Shown here piece after piece: positions 1-5,412 of a stretch of 5,412 nt of DNA. How positions within the stretch are numbered: the first letter of the stretch is position 1; the number at the start of each line of letters is the position of its first letter. This stretch comes from Candidatus Heimdallarchaeota archaeon. Lineage in GTDB: Archaea > Asgardarchaeota > Heimdallarchaeia > Heimdallarchaeales > Kariarchaeaceae. The notes under the pieces are model-generated. The model searched no databases. It had not been told where the DNA came from and saw only the letters and a program-made list of their open reading frames with translations. The DNA is taken from positions 1 through 5,412 of the forward strand of contig JAOUKW010000294.1 of NCBI GenBank assembly GCA_029882335.1, read 5' to 3'. Made by a program: the position numbers and the translations under genes.

Positions 1-1145
1 CGTGCGATAGCATCTTTTTCTGCTAATTTATTGCTTAATACTGCTGCAATTATTCCCATGATTCTGTGTAGTTGAATTATGTCGTTTCTATTCCTTTTTT
101 GACAAAGTTCAATAAATGATGGTGTAAAGTAAATTTTTAATCTTTGCAATTGTTCTGTTAGGAAAAATAATGTCATTCTTTGAAAATGAACTTCAATATC
201 AAGTCTTTCTTCAACTTCATCGTTTTCAAGTAAGATTAAAAGTAATTGATCCACAATTGATATTGCATCATTTAATCTTTGATCACCAATTGCAATTGTG
301 GATGATAATAATAAAATGTGTGCAAGAGTTGTTAATGCTTCTCTATAAACAGGATCATTCTCATTTACATTTTGCATTCGAACTTCGGTTGATAAATCAA
401 GTAATTGTTTGATACATAAATCTAATTCTTTATTTAATAATCGATATTGTCCCAATTCAAGGAGTTTGACATATTCTGAAATATCTGTTCTTACTACTTT
501 TGTAAATGCTTTTAGTTCTATATACTCTGGAAATTTGTGTTCAATAACAACTTCATCGGTAACCTTGGTATGAATTGATCCTTCTCCTTGTTTTTTTACA
601 ACTTCAATTGCAGAATCAATTATTTTTTGTATCCTATCTACTGGATCATATCTTTCCTGGGATTTAACTGAATACGTTATTTCTTCAGATAATAATCGTT
701 CATGTATTTTTTTAAGAAAGTTGATATCCATATCAGAATTTATTTTGTCAAGTAACAAAGTTAGAAATGCAGAATTCCACATAGCTTCAATTTTTAATTC
801 TCGTGAAACCTCAACCAATCTCATATCTGATGAAACAATTGTGCAGCTTTCTTGTTTTGCCAAAAGAATAACAGACATGTCTGGTGTTTGTGGTAGTTTT
901 ATTTTCACCTTTTGTTGAGATTCCACTTCAAATTTTTTTAATTTTGTGGGATTTATTTCCCTTGTAATGACTAGTGGTTCGATTACTCTTCTCATATACC
1001 ACCTCATTTCTTTATTAACATAATCTGAAATGAATACCTTAATTTTCAATTTTCTAAGAATTTTGTTGAATCTTTCATAATCATTTGGATTTTCTCCAAA
1101 CGCAGCAATAAAGAAATTTGTGTCAATACAATAATTATTAATCAA
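1..1145 (-). CDS. PIN-domain putative ribonuclease with long helical C-terminal region (3'-truncated by window edge)
   Basis: The reading frame is open for 381 codons from a TTG start and runs off the left edge without a stop, so the C-terminus is missing. Residues 1-130 form a PIN nuclease domain. It opens with the first acidic motif (CIDTNFF, D8 and N10), followed by E46, D89 in PDMSVILLA, and the SSDM motif with D107. This is a complete acidic set for Mg-dependent RNA cleavage. Residues 135-381 are mostly charged and leucine-rich helices, possibly a TPR-like or coiled partner-binding part; I do not recognise that family. TTG at 1145 is the only usable in-frame start that keeps D8: a stop lies 15 codons upstream and the next Met is M47. 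No Shine-Dalgarno site is visible, so the mRNA may be leaderless. No antitoxin-like small gene lies upstream, which argues against an ordinary VapC toxin. The gene is divergent from the membrane NYN protein. The PIN call is strong; target and role are unknown. Confidence 0.85.
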   Translation of the reverse strand, partial: MINNYCIDTNFFIAAFGENPNDYERFNKILRKLKIKVFISDYVNKEMRWYMRRVIEPLVITREINPTKLKKFEVESQQKVKIKLPQTPDMSVILLAKQESCTIVSSDMRLVEVSRELKIEAMWNSAFLTLLLDKINSDMDINFLKKIHERLLSEEITYSVKSQERYDPVDRIQKIIDSAIEVVKKQGEGSIHTKVTDEVVIEHKFPEYIELKAFTKVVRTDISEYVKLLELGQYRLLNKELDLCIKQLLDLSTEVRMQNVNENDPVYREALTTLAHILLLSSTIAIGDQRLNDAISIVDQLLLILLENDEVEERLDIEVHFQRMTLFFLTEQLQRLKIYFTPSFIELCQKRNRNDIIQLHRIMGIIAAVLSNKLAEKDAIA

Positions 1146-1297
1146 TTTGCTATCATTTGTACAGAGTTTTTCTCTTTTAAAATTTTAACTTAACAATTGC
1201 GAGATATTGATAAGTAGTAAATAATTCTCAATCTGATTTGTTATATCCAAATATATTTTAATGCAATTACAATAAAATAATTTAGGGGAATTTGCAT
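1146..1297. promoter_or_regulatory. Divergent intergenic promoter region
   Basis: This 152-bp AT-rich gap separates two divergent nuclease genes and must hold both promoters. On the minus side, a perfect 12-bp palindrome (TTAAAATTTTAA, 1177-1188) sits about 32-43 bp before the TTG start of the PIN gene and could act as its TATA element or as an operator. On the plus side, ATATATTT at 1251-1258 is a plausible TATA box, which would put transcription start near 1277. These are pattern matches in AT-rich DNA, so confidence is modest. Confidence 0.45.
1284..1289 (+). promoter_or_regulatory. Shine-Dalgarno-like site deciding the ATG 1298 start
   Basis: AGGGGA lies 8 nt before ATG 1298, a normal spacing. 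An in-frame TTG at 1292 would be only 2 nt from this site, so the ATG is the better start. Confidence 0.6.
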
Positions 1298-3004
1298 ATG
1301 AAATTTATATTAAAAGCAAAAATATTCATATTCGTTTTATTGCTGTTAATAGTCCCTATGGTCGGTAAATCTGCTCATGAACCATTAGACAATGAATTTA
1401 ATTTAATATTACGTACAAATACAAGCGTTGCCCAATTAGGTGATTCTCTATATTTTACTTATGGTTTAGTAGATAATGATTCAATATATTTAGCTGGGTA
1501 TGACTACCGCTTAATCTTAATCAATTCAAATTTTACAACAATTGATTTTAATCCTGAAGATTTTGAATATGTTACTTTAATTGATGGTCTTACTGAGGCC
1601 AATTTAATGGATTTTGATTTATTTTTGTGGCCGAATGAATATCCTATTCTTACTCATTCCAATGTATTTAATTTATTACTGGAAGTAAATATCACCGAAA
1701 TAACTCCTAGTGTTCATCGATCTATTTTGTCAATTGAAATTTTTGTATCAAGTGATATAGACTTCACGATCGACTTTTTTGATGTAAATCAAGATGATCG
1801 TAGAATAACAGATTCATATAACACAAATATAAATTTAGAATCAAAGATAAATGTTCAAATTTCTAATTTAGGTATAGCAAATGCATTTGATGTAATAATG
1901 GAGATAAATCGAATACAAGGGAATTTAAACTATCAATCATCTGTTGGATTGGATTCAAGTATTATTAATGAGGATTTAGTACTCCCCTTTGATACATTTT
2001 CATTCAATTTCACGATTAATCCTGATGATTTTGGTCTCGGCTTAATTGAATTTGACCTAACTTTTAGAGATGGAGACAATAACGAATTTAGGGAGGGGCG
2101 GTCTTTTGTGATTAACATTATACCTCGTATTCAGTCTACAATTGATATCAACGAAATACCATCATCTGACTCCTATGAATTTGAAGTAACTATTCAAAAT
2201 ATTGATGAAATTGCCTTTACAGGTTCATTTAGATTATTTTCGAATAAAATTTATTTTGTACCAACCGAAACTTCTCTATTAAAATTTGAGAGTGGTACTA
2301 ATCGTATTTATTTTATTGGAACTCCACAAACACCCGGAGAAGATACTATTATACTCTATCTTTCTGTTTTTGATTCCGAATTAGGTGATAAAACAGAAGA
2401 GATTTTCATAATTTCAAAATTTGTAACCATTTCAAATGATTTAACAATTGATAAAGAAATCACAATTTGGCAAATCTTACTTTGGTTATTATTGATTATA
2501 TTAATTATTGGTTTGATTTCTTTGATTGTTAAACCTGATTTGCGGTATAAAATTCTGACAGCAATTTTATCTTTTCCTGATAGTCTTGATATGGTGTATA
2601 GTAGGAAATCGATAATTGTTGATGGCTCAAATATTGCTTGGGAAGAACTTGATAAAAATAACCGACCAAAAATTAATAACATTATCAAAGCTATCGATTC
2701 GTTAAAAAAACATGGCTTTGTGCACATTACTGTAATCGCAGATGCAGCTCTTAGATATCAGATATCAAACAAAAAGGAATTGGATATACAGACAAAAAAA
2801 GGTATCATTAAGGTACTTCCTGCAAAAGTAAATGGTGATCGGTTTATCCTTAGACTTAGTCAACAAACTAATTCTCTTATATTAACCAATGATTTGTTTA
2901 AAGAATTTAGAGAGGAATTTCCATGGATTGATGAACGTCGAGTACCTTACTCAATATTAAACAAAAAACTCTATCTTCATCCATTGTTTGATGAAACGGA
3001 ATGA
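1298..3004 (+). CDS. Membrane-anchored Zc3h12a/Regnase-like NYN ribonuclease with extracellular Ig-like region
   Basis: This 568-residue protein starts at ATG 1298, chosen for its Shine-Dalgarno-like site. Residues 1-27 look like a signal peptide: a Lys-rich start, then a hydrophobic run, then a GKSA cleavage-like site. Residues 30-385 are beta-rich with many Asn-X-Ser/Thr sequons and fall into about three sandwich-like modules. The middle one (near 165-278) resembles CARDB/NEW3-type Ig-like domains. Residues 391-411 form one membrane helix followed by basic residues (KPDLRYK), which places the C-terminus in the cytosol. Residues 437-568 match the Zc3h12a-type RNase domain (NYN/PIN fold): IIVDGSN (D442), a HITVIAD strand, NGDRFI (D514), LILTNDLFKEF (D532, E536), and a closing YSILNKKLYLHP. 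In animal Regnase-1 this fold cleaves mRNA. One acid of the usual Asp-Asp pair is Gly here (G513). The 3' end overlaps the convergent alaX gene. The domain call is strong; extracellular sensing controlling RNA cleavage is inference. Confidence 0.88.
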   Translation: MKFILKAKIFIFVLLLLIVPMVGKSAHEPLDNEFNLILRTNTSVAQLGDSLYFTYGLVDNDSIYLAGYDYRLILINSNFTTIDFNPEDFEYVTLIDGLTEANLMDFDLFLWPNEYPILTHSNVFNLLLEVNITEITPSVHRSILSIEIFVSSDIDFTIDFFDVNQDDRRITDSYNTNINLESKINVQISNLGIANAFDVIMEINRIQGNLNYQSSVGLDSSIINEDLVLPFDTFSFNFTINPDDFGLGLIEFDLTFRDGDNNEFREGRSFVINIIPRIQSTIDINEIPSSDSYEFEVTIQNIDEIAFTGSFRLFSNKIYFVPTETSLLKFESGTNRIYFIGTPQTPGEDTIILYLSVFDSELGDKTEEIFIISKFVTISNDLTIDKEITIWQILLWLLLIILIIGLISLIVKPDLRYKILTAILSFPDSLDMVYSRKSIIVDGSNIAWEELDKNNRPKINNIIKAIDSLKKHGFVHITVIADAALRYQISNKKELDIQTKKGIIKVLPAKVNGDRFILRLSQQTNSLILTNDLFKEFREEFPWIDERRVPYSILNKKLYLHPLFDETE

Positions 3005-4212
3005 GGTTTAGGCGCCAATATTTTTTCAAATAGCACAATTGGGTGAAGAAATTCTTTGGATAATTTCCCAATTATATATTCCCTTCCACCAAATTTTGAT
3101 GTAATTGTTTGTAGTCGTAATGAAATTTGATGTAACATATCCAAATTAGCTGTTTTTATTAGGAAATTTCCTGTAATATCAAAAAAAATAATTACCTGGT
3201 TACTTGTTAATTTATCTAATATTTTCAAAATATTTGGAGAACATAGTTGAACTTCAACTATTTTATAATAAACATCGTCTGATTTTGACCAGTTCGATTT
3301 CTGTAAAATTTGAATATTGATTTTTTCCAGTAGATTATTATTTTCCTTTCTTAATAATTTTTCATCAGCATGCAATATTTTAATATAATTCAGTAAGTTG
3401 TCCTCTTGTGCGCCAATTATTTTCATAATATTTCTGTAATTACGATATAATTCAGCATATCTATTCATTGATTCTAAACCACTGGTAAATTCAATTACTT
3501 TATTGTTATTTTTAATAATAAAAATAGATAGTATTTCTTGTAAATTTGAAACATGTGTACCTCCACAAAAATTTAGATCCAGATCTCCAATTTTTACTAA
3601 CCGGTATATTGATTGTTCATCAATCGTTCCTCTATATTTGAGTTTACTTGGAATTTTATCAAAATAATATGACGAAACTGGTAAACTCTCTGAAATATAT
3701 TGATTGGCAGAATTAATGAGGGATTGAAGATTTTGTGATGAGAGTGGTGAAGCTATTTCTAATTTTGTCACAACTTCTTGAATTTTAACACTTGATGTGT
3801 CTATTGAAAATTCCTCCCATAGGATTGCAGATAGTAAATGTTGCGCGGTATGATTCCTTGATAATGAATTTCTATAATTTTCATTTAATTTCACATTTAT
3901 TTGATCTCCAATCTTTAATTTATGATCTGCAATGTAAATCCAATCCTTACTGTTTTCATGTATTACCCGGTCAAATTGATATAATTCATTTTCTGTATAA
4001 ATAGTCCCTTTATCTGAATTTTGCCCTCCTCCCTCAGGATATATGAGAGTGTCTGCAATTCGAATCCAATTTTCCTTAATTTCTAGAACATTTGAATTAA
4101 AATTCATTTTGGAAGTTTCTATCCAGTATTTTTTGACTTTTAATGTTGATTGTGTTATTGTATCAGGAAGACTATGGTGATGAATTAATCGGTCATTCAT
4201 TATTTTGTCCAT
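2977..4212 (-). CDS. alaX: Alanyl-tRNA editing hydrolase, AlaX-L type
   Basis: AlaX proteins are free-standing relatives of the alanyl-tRNA synthetase editing domain. They hydrolyse Ser (or Gly) wrongly attached to tRNA-Ala in the cytosol. This 411-residue protein has the family hallmarks: YPEGGGQ with a following D and G (58-69), the first zinc motif HTAQH (H121, H125), and the second zinc motif CGGTH (C216, H220). A helical, probably coiled segment follows (about 264-306), then a DHHA1-like end (about 310-400). This layout and length fit the large AlaX type. The glycine-rich signature near the C-terminus is reduced to FGGREYIIGK, so that part may be divergent. The start at 4212 (MDKIM) is supported by a TATA-like box 26 bp upstream, giving a leaderless mRNA; the alternative ATG at 4200 is less well placed. 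The gene ends 28 bp inside the convergent NYN gene. Function is confident; exact substrate preference is not readable. Confidence 0.93.
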   Translation of the reverse strand: MDKIMNDRLIHHHSLPDTITQSTLKVKKYWIETSKMNFNSNVLEIKENWIRIADTLIYPEGGGQNSDKGTIYTENELYQFDRVIHENSKDWIYIADHKLKIGDQINVKLNENYRNSLSRNHTAQHLLSAILWEEFSIDTSSVKIQEVVTKLEIASPLSSQNLQSLINSANQYISESLPVSSYYFDKIPSKLKYRGTIDEQSIYRLVKIGDLDLNFCGGTHVSNLQEILSIFIIKNNNKVIEFTSGLESMNRYAELYRNYRNIMKIIGAQEDNLLNYIKILHADEKLLRKENNNLLEKINIQILQKSNWSKSDDVYYKIVEVQLCSPNILKILDKLTSNQVIIFFDITGNFLIKTANLDMLHQISLRLQTITSKFGGREYIIGKLSKEFLHPIVLFEKILAPKPHSVSSNNG

Positions 4213-4237
4213 AACTTTATTTAAGAATTTTTAGTAA

Positions 4238-4245
4238 TAAATATA
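4238..4245 (-). promoter_or_regulatory. TATA-like box for alaX
   Basis: On the minus strand this reads TATATTTA and begins about 26 bp upstream of ATG 4212. That is the usual archaeal distance from TATA box to transcription start. No Shine-Dalgarno site precedes the ATG, so a leaderless transcript is likely. Confidence 0.5.
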
Positions 4246-4295
4246 GTGTATTAATATCCTCATAAACCAATAAGTTTTATTTAGGGATAAATAGA

Positions 4296-4335
4296 ATAGA
4301 TAACTATATAACAAATTGTGAGGATAGTTATCTAT
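4296..4335. repeat. Perfect 12-bp inverted repeat, candidate operator
   Basis: ATAGATAACTAT at 4296-4307 and its exact reverse complement ATAGTTATCTAT at 4324-4335 are separated by 16 bp, with arm centres 28 bp apart. Each arm is itself nearly palindromic (ATAG-N4-CTAT). The left arm touches the likely TATA box (4305-4310) and the right arm covers the expected transcription start near 4331. That placement fits a repressor operator for the gene at 4369. An RNA hairpin is less likely, because the left arm would lie upstream of the transcript. The bound protein is unknown. Confidence 0.6.
4305..4310 (+). promoter_or_regulatory. TATA-like box for the ACT-like gene
   Basis: TATATA within CTATATAAC is the best TATA match before the gene. 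It predicts transcription start near 4331 and a leader of about 38 nt, long enough for the Shine-Dalgarno site at 4357-4360. It overlaps the left arm of the inverted repeat. Confidence 0.5.
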
Positions 4336-4356
4336 AACAAATATTCGTATGCTCAC

Positions 4357-4360
4357 GGAG
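4357..4360 (+). promoter_or_regulatory. Shine-Dalgarno site deciding the ATG 4369 start
   Basis: GGAG lies 8 nt before ATG 4369. A longer in-frame GTG start at 4318 would lie upstream of the predicted transcript start and inside the inverted-repeat spacer, so it is disfavoured. Confidence 0.65.
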
Positions 4361-4368
4361 AATTAAAA

Positions 4369-4815
4369 ATGGCAGAAGAAACAGAAAACAAACGTGATAT
4401 TGCTGAAGTAACATTAGCGCAAATGACAGTGATTGATGAATCGGAACCGATTAGACTTCCCCAGAAGTTTATTGAGGCATTACAACCTGAAGGTAGAAGT
4501 CATGCCATAATTATTCTGGCACCTAATACGAAAATAATTAGAATTATACCTACTAATTCTAATTCAGTTGCTAAGATTAATATCAATATAGGTAAACTTT
4601 CACCTGATTTTCTAAGACAAATGGGATCTATTTTTATCAGATTGGGAATTAAAACATTATACTCAACTGGTTTATGTTTTACTGCTGATACTTGTGTCTA
4701 TGAAGGCTACCTTGATAGCACAGAATTAGAGAATGTAAGTACTGAAAAAATAGATGAAGAATTCAAAGCAATTCCTGGTGTAAGTACAGTAACTATTGAT
4801 ATGTTGACTGTTTAA
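4369..4815 (+). CDS. Small protein with AbrB-like N-terminal half and ACT-like C-terminal half, function unknown
   Basis: The protein has 148 residues from ATG 4369. Residues 68-146 read as a beta-alpha-beta-beta-alpha-beta unit: strand VAKININIG, a helix through 79-94, two strands around 96-115, a helix over 125-137 ending in a PGV turn, and a last strand STVTIDML. This is the ACT-type fold, which often binds small ligands or mediates dimers. Residues 12-60 contain strands and an IRLPQKFIEAL segment that resembles the strand-helix of AbrB/SpoVT-type swapped-hairpin domains, but the match is weak. There is no signal peptide or membrane helix, so it should be cytosolic. Together these suggest a ligand-sensing regulator or a small regulatory subunit; this is inference from fold pattern only. 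It is divergent from alaX, lies about 97 bp before the winged-helix gene, and has an operator-like inverted repeat in its promoter. Confidence 0.7.
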   Translation: MAEETENKRDIAEVTLAQMTVIDESEPIRLPQKFIEALQPEGRSHAIIILAPNTKIIRIIPTNSNSVAKININIGKLSPDFLRQMGSIFIRLGIKTLYSTGLCFTADTCVYEGYLDSTELENVSTEKIDEEFKAIPGVSTVTIDMLTV

Positions 4816-4912
4816 TTAGTATAATATACTACAATTTATCTTTACACAAAAACTTCTATAAACAATAAGTTCGTATAAATAATATGGGGAGATCAATCAT
4901 AGGTATTTTACA
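4816..4912 (+). promoter_or_regulatory. Promoter region with two tandem TATA-like boxes
   Basis: This AT-rich gap holds TATAAA at 4857-4862 and TATAAA(TA) at 4874-4881, 17 bp apart and each preceded by TTC or TTCG. They predict transcription starts near 4883 and 4900, giving short leaders before ATG 4913. GGGGAGA at 4886-4892 is too far from the ATG for a normal ribosome site. A short palindrome, AGTAT-AAT-ATACT (4818-4830), follows the upstream stop codon but has no T-tract right behind it. Confidence 0.4.
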
Positions 4913-5412
4913 ATGACGCGCGAAAAAAGATCTCTTTTATTAATGCATCCTGTTAGAAGAGAAATTTATAAAATAATTTCTGAAACTCCAGGTACATATT
5001 TTTTCGAGATAGCTTCCGCGTTGGAATTACCTCATGGTACAGTTTCATGGCATGTTAAAAAATTAGAAACAGCAGGACTTGTTGATACCATGCGGTTTGC
5101 TGGTAGGAGAGTTTTTTTTTCAAAAGCCCTTAGAAGTACCGAGGTGGAAAAAGCATTTGTTGTATTGAGGAGTGAGCCTACTCAATTGGTGTTTACCTAT
5201 GTTCTAAATAACAGTAATTGTTATCAAGCTCAAATAGCGGAAGCACTAGGTCATCACCATGATACCGTTCGCCATCATATCCAAAGACTGAAAGAAGCAA
5301 AGTTAATAGAGTCGATAAAAAAAGGGAGAAATGTTCATTATACCCTGGGTGAGATTGGAAGATTAATATTAAATTCAAATACCGAAATTATCTCAAAAGC
5401 ATACATTGAACA
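4913..5412 (+). CDS. Tandem winged-helix (ArsR/MarR-like) DNA-binding regulator, 3'-truncated by window edge
   Basis: The frame is open for 166 codons from ATG 4913 to the right edge, so the C-terminus is missing. It has two winged helix-turn-helix domains. The first (about 12-72) begins HPVRREIYKII and has a recognition helix around 41-56 (TVSWHVKKLETAGL) and a wing with RFAGRRVFF. The second (about 91-146) has a recognition helix around 115-131 (TVRHHIQRLKEAKL) and a wing KKGRNVHYTL. Tandem winged-helix proteins of this kind are common archaeal transcription regulators. There is no membrane helix in the visible part. The start is firm because a stop codon lies upstream in frame with no other start between. 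It might regulate the preceding ACT-like gene, itself, or distant genes; nothing here decides that. Its target and any ligand are unknown. Confidence 0.85.
   Translation, partial: MTREKRSLLLMHPVRREIYKIISETPGTYFFEIASALELPHGTVSWHVKKLETAGLVDTMRFAGRRVFFSKALRSTEVEKAFVVLRSEPTQLVFTYVLNNSNCYQAQIAEALGHHHDTVRHHIQRLKEAKLIESIKKGRNVHYTLGEIGRLILNSNTEIISKAYIE

Noticed and set aside
170..412. Plus-strand open frame of 80 codons
   Set aside because: It lies antisense inside the PIN gene, whose frame is open throughout and encodes recognisable motifs; its composition is that of a shadow.
721..918. Plus-strand open frame of 65 codons
   Set aside because: Antisense to the PIN gene, no start signal and no recognisable protein.
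1..1145. PIN gene as a VapC toxin of a toxin-antitoxin pair
   Set aside because: The protein is far longer than VapC toxins and no small antitoxin gene precedes it.
1292..1297. TTG start two codons upstream for the membrane NYN gene
   Set aside because: It would be only 2 nt from the Shine-Dalgarno-like site; ATG 1298 has normal spacing and begins a standard signal peptide.
1933..2118. Minus-strand open frame of 61 codons
   Set aside because: Antisense to the ectodomain-coding part of the membrane NYN gene; no support.
2356..2727. Minus-strand open frame of 123 codons
   Set aside because: Antisense to the TM and NYN coding region; its hydrophobic and Ser-rich character mirrors the opposite strand.
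3792..4004. Plus-strand open frame of 70 codons
   Set aside because: Antisense to alaX, over its conserved N-terminal motifs.
4318..4368. GTG start adding 17 residues to the ACT-like protein
   Set aside because: It lies upstream of the expected transcript start and in the inverted repeat; GGAG at proper spacing supports ATG 4369.
4818..4830. AGTATAATATACT as a terminator hairpin
   Set aside because: The stem is only 5 AT-rich pairs and no T-tract follows directly, so it is not a convincing terminator.
5193..5378. Minus-strand open frame of 61 codons
   Set aside because: Antisense to the second winged-helix domain.

Overview
This window is AT-rich, with compact genes, Shine-Dalgarno-like sites before some starts and TATA boxes about 26 bp before leaderless starts elsewhere. 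The gene types are an AlaX-L tRNA-editing enzyme, a large PIN-domain protein, a tandem winged-helix regulator and a Regnase-like NYN RNase. Together these point to an archaeon. An Asgard-type archaeon is my guess from the protein style; no marker in the window settles it.

Layout. (1) Positions 1-1145, minus strand: a PIN-domain protein with a long helical C-terminal part, running off the left edge. (2) 1146-1297: a divergent promoter region. (3) 1298-3004, plus strand: the most striking gene. It encodes a signal peptide, a beta-rich Ig-like ectodomain of about 360 residues, one membrane helix, and a cytosolic Zc3h12a/Regnase-type NYN ribonuclease domain. (4) 2977-4212, minus strand: AlaX-L alanyl-tRNA editing hydrolase, convergent with gene 3 and overlapping it by 28 bp. 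(5) 4213-4368: a second divergent promoter region, with a perfect 12-bp inverted repeat lying over the likely TATA box and transcription start of the next gene. (6) 4369-4815, plus strand: a small protein with an ACT-like C-terminal half and an AbrB-like N-terminal half. (7) 4913 to the right edge, plus strand: a tandem winged-helix DNA-binding protein, cut off at its 3' end.

No two neighbouring genes form a clear operon. The likely themes are RNA turnover and translation quality: two nucleases of the PIN/NYN superfamily start from one divergent region, next to a tRNA-proofreading enzyme. The two right-hand genes look regulatory. The candidate undescribed system is the membrane-spanning RNase. 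Its layout (outside sensor-like region, one membrane pass, inside RNase) recalls the general plan of eukaryotic IRE1 but uses unrelated domains. The idea that it senses an external signal and cuts RNA inside is inference.
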